Program-made: the position numbers and the translations under genes
The notes under the pieces: generated by a model
Seen by the model: the letters and a program-made list of their open reading frames with translations, nothing else
Told to the model about the DNA's origin: nothing
Database searches by the model: none
Source of the DNA: DASSKA01 sp963839365
GTDB lineage: Bacteria; Actinomycetota; Actinomycetes; Propionibacteriales; Nocardioidaceae
NCBI GenBank assembly: GCA_963839365.1
Contig: CAWIUT010000002.1
Location: 386,269 to 450,268, forward strand
Reading direction: 5' to 3'
Length of the DNA stretch: 64,000 bases
Shown: in pieces, positions 16,907-25,240 of the stretch
Numbering within the stretch: position 1 is the first letter of the stretch
How the letters are laid out: each line of letters opens with the position of its first letter

Positions 16907-18319
16907 ATGCCTGACATCGACGTCTACAGTCCCGCACGGGCGATGGCTGCCGCCGTGGCGGCCAAGCAGATCTCCGCCCGTGAGCTGCTCGAGCTGCACC
17001 TGCAACGGATCGCGGCGACCAACCCGCGCGTGAACGCCCTGGTCAGCCTCGACCCGGACCGGGCCCGCGAGCAGGCCCGCGCCGCAGACGAGCAGACCGC
17101 GGCCGGTGCCGAGCTCGGCCCGCTGCACGGGTTGCCGCACGCGTTCAAGGACACCCATGAGGTGGCCGGCTGGCGTACCACATTCGGCTCCCCGCTGCGC
17201 AGCGACTACATCTCCAAGCGCGACGAGCTGCTCGCCGAGCGCATCCGGAGGGCCGGCGTGGTGGTGGTCGGCAAGACCAACGTGCCCGAGTGGGCGGCGG
17301 GCAGCCACACCTTCAACCCGGTCTTCGGCACCACCCTCAACCCTTACGACCCGTCCCGGTCCGCGGGTGGGTCCAGCGGCGGTGCCGCGGCCGGGCTCGC
17401 CGCCGGCATGGTGCCCCTGGCCGACGGCAGCGACATGGGCGGCTCGCTGCGCAACCCCGCCTCGTTCTGCAACGTGGTCGGCCTGCGGCCCAGCGTGGGA
17501 CGGGTGCCGAACTGGCCCAAGCCCAACGCCTGGGAGCTCACCTCGGTCACCGGCCCGCTGGCCCGCAGCGTCGAGGACCTGGCCCTGCTGCTGTCGGTGA
17601 TGGCCGGGCCCAGCACGCGGGACCGCCTGTCGCTGGAGACCCCGGGGGATGCGTTCGCCCCGCCCCTGGGGGGGAGCCTGTCCGGTCTCCGGGTCGCCGT
17701 CTCGGTGGACCTCGGCGGCGCCTTCGACGTGGACCACGACGTCGCAGAGGTGGTCACCGACCAGCGCGGGCTGTTCTCCGACGCGGGAGCGAAGGTGGAC
17801 GAGGACCATCCCGACCTGACCGGGGCCGAGGGCGTGTTCCGCACCCTGCGCGCCTGGCTGTTCTGGTCCCGCTACGGCGCCATGCTCGAGCGTCGCCCCG
17901 ACGCGTTCAAGCCCTCCCTAGTCGACAACATCCGGGCCGGGCAGCACCTTTCCGGCGCCGACGTGGCCACCGCCTACCAGCGGATGACGTCGATCGCGGA
18001 GAAGATCCGGCTGTTCTTCACCGAGCACGACGCGCTGGTGCTGCCGGTCAGCCAGGTGCCACCGTTCGACGCCGACCAGGAGTACCCCTCCGAGATCAAC
18101 GGCCGGCCACAGGCGACGTACCTGGACTGGATGCGCTCGGCCTACCTGCTCAGCGTCACCGGCTGCCCGGCCATCTCGGTGCCGGCCGGGTTCACACCGG
18201 AGGGCTGGCCGGTCGGTGTCCAGATCGTCGCCGCCCCGCGGCAGGAGCGGCGGCTGCTGGAGATCGCACACGCCTACGAGCAGCGCACCCGGGTCGGGGA
18301 ACGGCGGCCCCAGCTGTGA
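16907..18319 (+). CDS. Amidase-signature hydrolase (candidate ureidomalonase or malonamidase)
   Basis: 470 residues of the amidase signature family. The Ser-cisSer-Lys triad is complete: Lys81 in HAFKD, Ser156 in SAGGSSGG, Ser180 in DMGGSLRNPAS, with the exact 75 and 24 residue spacings known from fatty acid amide hydrolase. There is no allophanate-hydrolase C-terminal domain, so AtzF-type activity is unlikely. In the oxidative pyrimidine pathway ureidomalonase yields malonate and urea; if the transcarbamylase acts first, this enzyme could instead hydrolyse malonamate. Which bond it cuts is inference. ATG at 16907 follows coxG by 4 bases. Confidence 0.88.
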   Translation: MPDIDVYSPARAMAAAVAAKQISARELLELHLQRIAATNPRVNALVSLDPDRAREQARAADEQTAAGAELGPLHGLPHAFKDTHEVAGWRTTFGSPLRSDYISKRDELLAERIRRAGVVVVGKTNVPEWAAGSHTFNPVFGTTLNPYDPSRSAGGSSGGAAAGLAAGMVPLADGSDMGGSLRNPASFCNVVGLRPSVGRVPNWPKPNAWELTSVTGPLARSVEDLALLLSVMAGPSTRDRLSLETPGDAFAPPLGGSLSGLRVAVSVDLGGAFDVDHDVAEVVTDQRGLFSDAGAKVDEDHPDLTGAEGVFRTLRAWLFWSRYGAMLERRPDAFKPSLVDNIRAGQHLSGADVATAYQRMTSIAEKIRLFFTEHDALVLPVSQVPPFDADQEYPSEINGRPQATYLDWMRSAYLLSVTGCPAISVPAGFTPEGWPVGVQIVAAPRQERRLLEIAHAYEQRTRVGERRPQL

Positions 18320-20442
18320 GCGGGAGGACGATCCGGATCGGCATCGACACCGGCGGCACGTTCACCGACGTGGTGGCCGTCGACGAACGCACCGGAGCGC
18401 TGGTGGCCACCAAGACCCCCACCACGCCGCACGACCCGGCGGTCGGGTTCATGACCGGGGTGCACAGGGTTCTGGGTCTCATGGGCGCCGCGCCCGGGGC
18501 GGTCGCTGCGGTCGGCCACGGCACCACGATCGCCACCAACAAGCTGCTCGAGGGCAAGGTCGGCACCCTGGGGTTCATCACCAACGAGGGCTACCAGTTC
18601 CTCCTGGAGATCGCGCGCCAGTCGGTGCCCGACGGCTATGGCAACTCCTACTTCTGGGTGAAGCCGGAGCGGATCGTCCCGGTCCACCGGGTGCGCACGG
18701 TGCCGGGCCGGATGGCCCACGACGGGCAGGAGATCCGGCCCTTCGACGCGGAGAGGGCCGCGGAGACCGCCCGCTGGTTCGCCGAGCGAGGCATCGACAC
18801 CATCGGCGTGTGCTTCCTGCACTCCTACGCCAACGACGCGCACGAGGTGGCCATGCGCGAGGTGCTGGCGCGCGAGCACCCCGGTGCGGTGGTCTCCTTG
18901 TCCAGCGAGGTGCTGCGCGAGTACCGCGAGTACGAACGCGCGGTCACCACCCTCGTCGACGCCGCGGTCAAGCCGGACATCCGCCGCTACGTCGCCAACA
19001 TCGCCACCCACCTATCCGCTTTGACCACCTCAACCGACCCCGGGGGGTGCACGGGGGGCGGAGCCCCCCGTGCAGGCGGCGCCCGTCGCGCGGTTCCGTT
19101 CCTGGTCATGAAGAGCAACGGGGGAGTGCTCAGCGCCGAGGAGGTCGTGCACCAGCCGATCACCACGGTGCTGTCCGGCCCGGCGGCCGGCGCGCTGGGC
19201 GCCGCGATGGTCGCCGAGCGGGCCGGCTTCCGACAGGTGGTCACCCTCGACGGCGGCGGCACGTCGACCGATGTGACCGTGGTCGTCGACGGCCGGCCCG
19301 CGCTGACCACCGAGGGGCACGTGGGCGGCTACCCGAGCAAGATCCCGATGATCGACGTGGTGACCGTGGGCGCGGGCGGCGGCTCGGTCGCCTGGATCTC
19401 ACCGGAAGGCACCCTCAAGGTGGGGCCGCACTCGGCCGGTGCCGTTCCCGGGCCGATGTGCTACGGGACCGGGGGAGAGGATCCCACGGTCACCGACGCG
19501 CACGCCGTGCTGGGCCGCATCCCGCCGCACCTGCTCGGCGGCGAGGTGCCCCTGGACGTGGGTCTGGCGGAGAACGGCATCGGCTCGCTCGCGGAACGCC
19601 TCGGTCTCGGGCCGTGGGAGTGCGCGGCCGGGATCCTGGAGATCTCCGCCTGGAACCAGGCCAACGCGCTGCGCCAGGTCACCGTGAACCGCGGCCTGGA
19701 CGTCCGGTCGTTCACCATGGTCACCTTCGGGGGCTCGGGGTCGCTGCTCGCCTGCCGCCTCGTGGACCTGCTCGGCCTCGAAGGCGTGCTCGTCCCGGCC
19801 AACCCCGGCAACCTGTCGGCGTACGGGCTGCTCAGCGTGGACGTCCGCAACGACTACGTGCGCACCAGCGTGCACCGGCACACAGGTCTCGACGCCGCGC
19901 ACGTGCAGGCGGTACTCGCCGAGCTCACCGGGCTCGCCGACGCTTCCCTGGCCCGGGAGGGGTTCGACGAGCCGGAGCGGGAGTTCCTCCGCTCGGCCGA
20001 CCTGCGCTACTTCGGTCAGGCCTACGAGGTGCGGGTGGACGTGCCACCCGGCGAGGTGGACAGGGCGCTGCTGGACGCGGTGGCCGACCGCTTCCACGAC
20101 GCGCATCGGGCGCTCTACGACTACGACTTCCGCGATGACGACCGCCAGCAGGTCGAGTGGGTCAACCTGCGGGTCACCGCGGTGGGACCCATCAGCCCTC
20201 CGCCGGTGCAGCCGCTGGCGGCCGGCCGGGGAGCCGCGCAGGCGCGCACCGGGAGCCGACCGGTGTACTTCGACGGCTGGGTGGACGCCGGCGTCTACGA
20301 CCGGGCGCGGCTCGGGGCCGGGGACGAGGTCAGCGGGCCTGCTGTGCTCGAGGAGTTCAGCTCCACGGTGCCACTGCATCCCGGTTTCACCGCTCGGGTG
20401 GACGACCACGGCAACCTGCTGATCACCAGGAGCACCTCATGA
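18316..20442 (+). CDS. hyuA: Hydantoinase/oxoprolinase family, HyuA subunit
   Basis: 708 residues. GIDTGGTFTDVV near residue 9 is the ATP-binding motif of the HyuA/ASKHA fold, followed by GHGTTIATNKLLEG, KSNGGVLSAEE, SGPAAGALGA, DGGGTSTDVTV and VGAGGGSVAW. Family members hydrolyse ATP to open hydantoins, 5-oxoproline or lactams, or to carboxylate ketones. With HyuB it should make one ATP-dependent enzyme. Its substrate in this island is unknown. GTG 18316 overlaps the amidase stop. Residues about 239-259 are an insert with a palindrome, listed separately; the family consensus is continuous there. Confidence 0.9.
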   Translation: MSGRTIRIGIDTGGTFTDVVAVDERTGALVATKTPTTPHDPAVGFMTGVHRVLGLMGAAPGAVAAVGHGTTIATNKLLEGKVGTLGFITNEGYQFLLEIARQSVPDGYGNSYFWVKPERIVPVHRVRTVPGRMAHDGQEIRPFDAERAAETARWFAERGIDTIGVCFLHSYANDAHEVAMREVLAREHPGAVVSLSSEVLREYREYERAVTTLVDAAVKPDIRRYVANIATHLSALTTSTDPGGCTGGGAPRAGGARRAVPFLVMKSNGGVLSAEEVVHQPITTVLSGPAAGALGAAMVAERAGFRQVVTLDGGGTSTDVTVVVDGRPALTTEGHVGGYPSKIPMIDVVTVGAGGGSVAWISPEGTLKVGPHSAGAVPGPMCYGTGGEDPTVTDAHAVLGRIPPHLLGGEVPLDVGLAENGIGSLAERLGLGPWECAAGILEISAWNQANALRQVTVNRGLDVRSFTMVTFGGSGSLLACRLVDLLGLEGVLVPANPGNLSAYGLLSVDVRNDYVRTSVHRHTGLDAAHVQAVLAELTGLADASLAREGFDEPEREFLRSADLRYFGQAYEVRVDVPPGEVDRALLDAVADRFHDAHRALYDYDFRDDDRQQVEWVNLRVTAVGPISPPPVQPLAAGRGAAQARTGSRPVYFDGWVDAGVYDRARLGAGDEVSGPAVLEEFSSTVPLHPGFTARVDDHGNLLITRSTS
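19048..19074. repeat. Perfect 12-bp hairpin inserted in frame within hyuA
   Basis: TGCACGGGGGGC, loop GGA, then GCCCCCCGTGCA: every base of the arms pairs. It encodes part of a Gly/Ala/Arg linker (CTGGGAPRAGGARR) unlike the flanking HyuA sequence. The element resembles intergenic GC-rich palindromes of actinobacterial genomes. Insertion by a small mobile palindrome is inference. Confidence 0.8.
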
Positions 20443-22394
20443 ACGAGCTGTCAGACGGGAGACCGCCTATGACCGGACACGTCTCTGCCAAGTCGGTGGA
20501 CCCGGTGCTCGTGGAGATCGTGGCCGGCTACCTGGCCTCGGTGGAGAAGGAGGTCGAGACCGCGATCGGGCGCACTTCGCGGTCCCCGATGATCCGCGAC
20601 GCGCACGACTACCGGGCCGGCATCCACGACCGCAGGCTGCGCAAGCTGACCGGCCGGTCCTACTCGGCGCTGGTGCACCCGGTGGTACGGGACTACCCGA
20701 TCGAGCAGATGCGGCCCGGCGACGTCTTCTTCCACAACGACGTCTACCTCTCCGAGGGCGGCATCGGGCACCTGCCCGACCTGTGCGTCACCGCACCCGT
20801 GTTCGCGACGCGTAGCGGAGCGAACCGATCGGATGGTCACGACGACGGGACCGGGCCGGAGGTGGTGGCCTTCGTGCAGGCCTTCGGCCACCACGACGAC
20901 ATCGGCGGCGCCGTCCCGGGATCGATGCCGAGCCGGGCCACCAGCGTGTTCGAGGAGGGCCTGATGGTCCCCCCGATCCGGCTGTGGGACCAGGGCGTGC
21001 CCTGCGAGCAGGCGCTGAAGATCATGACCCGCAACTCGCGGATGCCCGAGTCGCTGGCCGCGGACCTCGACGCCGAGTGCTCGGCGTGCCTGATGGGCGC
21101 CCGCCGGATGGCCGAGCTGTTCGACCGCTACGGCCGGGAGGTGGTGGAGGGCTGCTTCGACGCGCTGCTGGAGAAGACCACCGCGACGTTCCGCCGCGAG
21201 ATCCTGGCCAAGATCCCGGTGGGCAGCTACGTCTGGGAGGACTACGCCGAGCACGACGGTGTCGAGGAGCCGAAGCTGCACACCCAGCGGATCACGTTGA
21301 CCCGCACCCCCGCCGGCGACCCTGGCGGGGAACGGCTGGTGCTGGACTTCCACGGGACCGCGCCGCAGGCCAAGGGCCCGATCAACCACTGCGGGGACTA
21401 CGCCGACGGCAACTTCTTGAAGAAGTGGCTCGCGCCGATCCTGCGGAACCTGGCCGACAGCCCCGAGCGGATGGCCGAGCTGGACGTGAACGAGGGCGTC
21501 GTGCCGCTGATCGAGATGCGCTTCCCGCCCAAGGGCACGCTGCTCACCCCTGAGTTCCCGGCTCCGACCAACGCCCGCACGTTCGTGATTCTGCGGCTGC
21601 TGGGGGTGCTCGCCGGCGTGCTCGCCAAGGCCGTGGACGGGCGGATGCCGGCGGACCAGGAGACCATCCGCTACACCGGGGTCTACGGCACCGACCTCGC
21701 CGGTGCGCCGTACCTCATGCGGGAGGTGCTCGGCGGCGGCTCGGGAGGCCGCTACTACGCCGACGGCGAGGACACCATCCACGTCGTGCCCGACTCGCGC
21801 AACCTGCCCACCGAGTTCTCCGAGTCCCGGTTCCCGTTCGTGGTCGAGCGTCTCGGGCTCGCCGTGGACAGCGGCGGCGCCGGCCGCTACCGCGGCGGCC
21901 TCGGGTACGAGAAGCACATCCGGATGCTGAAGGACGCGCACTTCATGTCGATCGCGGACCGGTCGATCCTGTCCTGCTGGGGGGTCCGCGGGGGACGCGC
22001 CGGCAAGCCCTTCTCGGTGACCATCGACCCCGGTGGGTCGAACGAGCGGGAGGTGGATGCCCTCGCCGACGCCGAGCCGGTGCGCAGCGGCGAGGTGATC
22101 CGGATCCGCACCACCGGCGGCGGGGGCTGGGGCGACCCGCTCGAGCGGCCGTACGACGAGGTGGCCCGCGACGTGCTGTGGGGCAAGGTGTCCGCCGCGG
22201 GCGCCCGGGCCGACTACGGGGTGGAGGTGACCGGGCCCTCGGACGCCCCGGAGGTGGACGAGCCGGCCAGCGACGCGCTGCGCGGGGCGCTGCGCGCCAG
22301 CCGCGGCGAGCAGCCGTTCTTCGACCGTGGACCCGGCTACGCCACCCTGTCCGGGGGCGCAGCGACCGCCGACGTGGACTGGGTGACGTCGTGA
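20439..22394 (+). CDS. hyuB: Hydantoinase/oxoprolinase family, HyuB subunit
   Basis: 651 residues. HyuB landmarks: PGDVFFHNDVYLSEGGIGHLPDL split around residue 90, AFGHHDDIGGAVPGSMPSRA, DFHGTAPQAKGPIN, and the C-terminal GGAGRYRGGLGYEK and TGGGGWGDPLERP. It is the partner of HyuA, starting at the ATG that overlaps the hyuA stop; a second in-frame ATG at 20469 is possible. A 15-20 residue insert near 121-140 (ATRSGANRSDGHDDGTG) interrupts the usual short turn and carries a palindrome. Confidence 0.9.
   Translation: MNELSDGRPPMTGHVSAKSVDPVLVEIVAGYLASVEKEVETAIGRTSRSPMIRDAHDYRAGIHDRRLRKLTGRSYSALVHPVVRDYPIEQMRPGDVFFHNDVYLSEGGIGHLPDLCVTAPVFATRSGANRSDGHDDGTGPEVVAFVQAFGHHDDIGGAVPGSMPSRATSVFEEGLMVPPIRLWDQGVPCEQALKIMTRNSRMPESLAADLDAECSACLMGARRMAELFDRYGREVVEGCFDALLEKTTATFRREILAKIPVGSYVWEDYAEHDGVEEPKLHTQRITLTRTPAGDPGGERLVLDFHGTAPQAKGPINHCGDYADGNFLKKWLAPILRNLADSPERMAELDVNEGVVPLIEMRFPPKGTLLTPEFPAPTNARTFVILRLLGVLAGVLAKAVDGRMPADQETIRYTGVYGTDLAGAPYLMREVLGGGSGGRYYADGEDTIHVVPDSRNLPTEFSESRFPFVVERLGLAVDSGGAGRYRGGLGYEKHIRMLKDAHFMSIADRSILSCWGVRGGRAGKPFSVTIDPGGSNEREVDALADAEPVRSGEVIRIRTTGGGGWGDPLERPYDEVARDVLWGKVSAAGARADYGVEVTGPSDAPEVDEPASDALRGALRASRGEQPFFDRGPGYATLSGGAATADVDWVTS
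20801..20825. repeat. Palindromic element inside hyuB
   Basis: Arms GTTCGC-GA-CGC and GCG-GA-GCGAAC around loop GTA. The outer six and inner three bases pair perfectly, with a symmetric GA/GA internal mismatch. The element is in frame, at the start of a Ser/Gly/Asp-rich insert not expected in HyuB. It is a second short palindrome within a coding sequence of the same operon. Confidence 0.65.
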
Positions 22395-23128
22395 CCGGGG
22401 CGAGGCCGCTGACCCTGGTCACCGGCGGCAGCCGCGGCATCGGCGCCGCGGTCGCGGCCCGGCTGGCCACCGAGGGCCACGACCTGGTGCTGGGCTACTC
22501 CCGCGACGCCGGCGCCGCCGAGGCGACCGCCGACCGGGTGCGGTCCGCAGGCGGCTCGTGCCGCACCGTGCGCGCCGACGTGGCCGACCCCGAGCAGGTC
22601 GAGGCGCTCTTCAACGCCGTCGCGGAGTGGGGGCAGCTGACCGGGCTGGTCAACAACGCCGGGGCGACCCTGCACATCGGGGACCTGGTGGACACCCCGG
22701 CTGACGTGGTGCGGCGGGTCATCGAGGTGAACCTCACCGGCGCGGTTCTGGTGGCCCGCCGGGCGCTGCGGGACATGGCCGACGGCGGGGCGGTCGTCAA
22801 CGTGTCCTCCTCGGCTGCCAGCCTCGGTGCCCCGCACGAGTACGTGCACTACGCCGCCGCCAAGGCGGGCGTCGAGGCGTTCACCGCCGGTCTGGCCGTC
22901 GAGGTCGCCGACCGGGGCATCCGGGTGAACGCCGTCGCGCCCGGCATCGTGCGCACCGACATCCACGCCGCTGCCGGCGACCCCGGTCGGCTGGAGCGGG
23001 TCGCACGGCAGGTGCCGCTCGGCCGCGTCGGCGAGCCGGAGGAGATCGCGGCGGCGATCGTCTTCCTGCTCGGGGACTCCTGCCCCTACGCCACCGGCGC
23101 GACGCTGCGTGTGGCAGGTGGCCGATGA
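22391..23128 (+). CDS. Short-chain dehydrogenase/reductase
   Basis: 245 residues of the classical SDR family. TGGSRGIG is the NAD(P)-binding loop, NNAG is present, and the catalytic Ser-Tyr-Lys are in VSSSAAS and YVHYAAAKAG; PGIVRTDIH and the C-terminal ATGATLRVAGGR complete the fold. The arginine-free loop makes cofactor choice unclear. No pathway step clearly needs it; reduction of a semialdehyde or keto intermediate is possible. GTGA overlap with hyuB and ATGA overlap with the carbamate kinase place it firmly in the operon. Confidence 0.88.
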   Translation: MTGARPLTLVTGGSRGIGAAVAARLATEGHDLVLGYSRDAGAAEATADRVRSAGGSCRTVRADVADPEQVEALFNAVAEWGQLTGLVNNAGATLHIGDLVDTPADVVRRVIEVNLTGAVLVARRALRDMADGGAVVNVSSSAASLGAPHEYVHYAAAKAGVEAFTAGLAVEVADRGIRVNAVAPGIVRTDIHAAAGDPGRLERVARQVPLGRVGEPEEIAAAIVFLLGDSCPYATGATLRVAGGR

Positions 23129-24069
23129 GCGCACCCGCACGCGTGCTGCTCGCCTTGGGCGGCAACGCGATGACCGCGCCCGACGGAAGCGCGCGTCCCG
23201 AGGACCAGATCGCGGCGGCCAAGGAGGCGATGGACTCGGTCGCCGACCTGGTGACCCGTGACATCGAGGTGGTGGTCACCCATGGCAACGGGCCCCAGGT
23301 GGGCAACCTGCTGGTCAAGAACGAGCTCGCCGCCTCCGTCGTACCCCCCGTGCCGCTGGACTGGTGCGGCGCGCAGACCCAGGCCACGCTCGGCTTCGTC
23401 TTGATGAACGCCCTGGAGGAGGCGCTGGACCGGAGGGGGTCGCCGCGGCGCACCGCCACCGTGGTCACCCGCACCCGGGTGGACGCCGCCGACCCCGGGT
23501 TCCTCCGCCCCACCAAGCCGATCGGGCGCTACCTCTCCCGGCGGATGGCGGAGGTGCTCATCGAGCACGGCGAGACCTGGGAGGACCGCGGGGAGCGCGG
23601 CTGGCGGCGGGTGGTCGCCTCCCCGGAGCCGTTGGAGATCCTGGACGCCCCGGCCGTGTGCGCCCTGGTCGACGCGGGGTTCGTGGTGGTCGCCAACGGC
23701 GGTGGCGGGATCCCCGTGGTCCGCGAGGACGGAGAGCTTCGCGGCGTGGAGGCCGTCATCGACAAGGACCTCGGCGCCGCCGTGCTGGCCCGGACCGTTG
23801 CCGCGGGCGTGCTGGTGATCGCCACCGACGTGCCGCACGCCGTGCTCGGCTTCGGCAGCGGCGAGGAGCGGCCGATCGGCAGGGTCGGCCTCGCGCGGCT
23901 GCGCGGCTACGCGGAACGGGGCGAGTTCGGCAGCGGGTCCATGGGCCCGAAGGTGGAGGCCGCCTGCCGGTTCGTCGAGCAGGGGGGAGAGTACGCCGTC
24001 ATCACCAGCCTGCGTCACATCCAGGACGCCGTGGCCGGCGCCGCCGGCACCGTCGTCGTGCCCAACTGA
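23125..24069 (+). CDS. Carbamate kinase
   Basis: 314 residues. LLALGGNAM, VVVTHGNGPQVGNLL, PTKPIGRYLS, VANGGGGIPVV, DKDLGAAVLA and GSMGPKVEAAC are characteristic carbamate kinase motifs of the amino-acid kinase family. It converts carbamoyl phosphate and ADP to ATP, ammonia and bicarbonate. No arcA deiminase gene is nearby; the carbamoyl phosphate source in the island would be the FdrA-type complex, as with ybcF (allK) beside fdrA in E. coli. Start ATG overlaps the SDR stop. Confidence 0.95.
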   Translation: MSAPARVLLALGGNAMTAPDGSARPEDQIAAAKEAMDSVADLVTRDIEVVVTHGNGPQVGNLLVKNELAASVVPPVPLDWCGAQTQATLGFVLMNALEEALDRRGSPRRTATVVTRTRVDAADPGFLRPTKPIGRYLSRRMAEVLIEHGETWEDRGERGWRRVVASPEPLEILDAPAVCALVDAGFVVVANGGGGIPVVREDGELRGVEAVIDKDLGAAVLARTVAAGVLVIATDVPHAVLGFGSGEERPIGRVGLARLRGYAERGEFGSGSMGPKVEAACRFVEQGGEYAVITSLRHIQDAVAGAAGTVVVPN

Positions 24070-24087
24070 AACGAGCAAGGAGAGCCG

Positions 24088-25230
24088 ATGCCAGAGCCCA
24101 TCGAGGTCCGGAAGGTCCCGCTGCTGCACGTGTCCGACGCCAGCGGTCTCGCTGAGCTGATCGACAAGGGGGTCATGGACGCCGACCGGGTGATCGCCGT
24201 GGTCGGCAAGACGGAGGGGAACGGCGGCGTCAACGACTACACGCGGATCATCGCCGACCGGGCGTTCCGCGAGGTGCTGGTCGAGAAGGGCACCCGCAGC
24301 CCGGAGCAGGTCGCGCAGGTGCCGATCGTGTGGTCGGGCGGCACCGACGGGGTGATCAGTCCGCACGCCACCGTCTTCGCCACGCTGCCGGCCGACCGGG
24401 CCGAGGACACCGACGAGCCGCGCCTGGCCGTCGGCTTCGCGATGAGCGACGTCCTGCTCCCCGAGGACATCGGCCGGGTGGCGATGGTGGAGAAGGTGGC
24501 CGCGGCGGTGCGCGAGGCGATGGAGCGGGCCGGCATCACCGACACCTCCGACGTGCACTACGTGCAGACCAAGACCCCGCTGCTGACCATCGACACCATC
24601 CGGAACGCGAAGAGCCGGGGCAAGACGGTGTGGACCGAGCAGACCCTCGAGTCGATGGACCTGTCGAACGGCTGCGCTGCGCTCGGCATCGGCTACGGGC
24701 TCGGGGAGATCGAGATGCCCCGCGACGAGGACGTCCTCGAGGACCGGTCGATGTTCTCGTCGGTGGCGTCCTGCTCCAGCGGGGTCGAGCTCGACCGGGC
24801 CCAGGTGGTCGTGGTCGGCAACGCCCGCGGTGTCGGCGGGCGCTACCGGATCGGGCACTCGGTGATGCGGGACGCCCTGGACCAGGACGGCATCTGGGCC
24901 GCGATCCGCGACGCCGGGCTCGAGCTCCCGCAGCGTCCGCACCCCGCCGACCTGGGCGGCCGGCTGGTGAACGCCTTCCTCAAGTGCGAGGCCAGCCAGG
25001 ACGGCACGGTGCACGGGCGACGCAACGCGATGCTGGACGACTCCGACGTGCACTGGCACCGGCAGATCAAGGCGTGCGTGGGCGGAGTGGCCGCAGCCGT
25101 CACCGGGGACCCGGCGGTGTTCGTGTCGGTCTCGGCCGCGCACCAGGGCCCCGACGGCGGCGGGCCGGTCGCCGCGATCGTGGACCTGGGACCGGAGCCG
25201 TCCGGCTACCTGCCGCCGGCGCTCGGCTGA
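24088..25230 (+). CDS. Ring-opening amidohydrolase, barbiturase / cyanuric acid hydrolase family (probable barbiturase)
   Basis: 380 residues with the three-fold repeat architecture peculiar to this family. Each repeat has a Ser-Lys pair: Lys41 (VVGKTEGNGG) and Ser83 (WSGGTDG), Lys162 (QTKTPLLT) and Ser231 (CSSGVEL, the likely nucleophile), and a third set around FLKCEAS and SVSAAHQGPDGGGPVA. Known members open barbiturate to ureidomalonate or cyanuric acid to carboxybiuret. No biuret or allophanate hydrolase is present, while a Mo hydroxylase and pyrimidine permease are, favouring barbiturase. AAGGAG lies upstream of ATG 24088. It is the last gene of the rightward operon. Confidence 0.88.
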   Translation: MPEPIEVRKVPLLHVSDASGLAELIDKGVMDADRVIAVVGKTEGNGGVNDYTRIIADRAFREVLVEKGTRSPEQVAQVPIVWSGGTDGVISPHATVFATLPADRAEDTDEPRLAVGFAMSDVLLPEDIGRVAMVEKVAAAVREAMERAGITDTSDVHYVQTKTPLLTIDTIRNAKSRGKTVWTEQTLESMDLSNGCAALGIGYGLGEIEMPRDEDVLEDRSMFSSVASCSSGVELDRAQVVVVGNARGVGGRYRIGHSVMRDALDQDGIWAAIRDAGLELPQRPHPADLGGRLVNAFLKCEASQDGTVHGRRNAMLDDSDVHWHRQIKACVGGVAAAVTGDPAVFVSVSAAHQGPDGGGPVAAIVDLGPEPSGYLPPALG

Positions 25231-25240
25231 GGCGCCCGGC

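Noticed and set aside
24088..25230. Cyanuric acid (s-triazine) degradation island
   Set aside because: The ring-opening enzyme family fits, but no biuret hydrolase and no allophanate hydrolase C-terminal domain are present, while a pyrimidine permease and Mo hydroxylase are.
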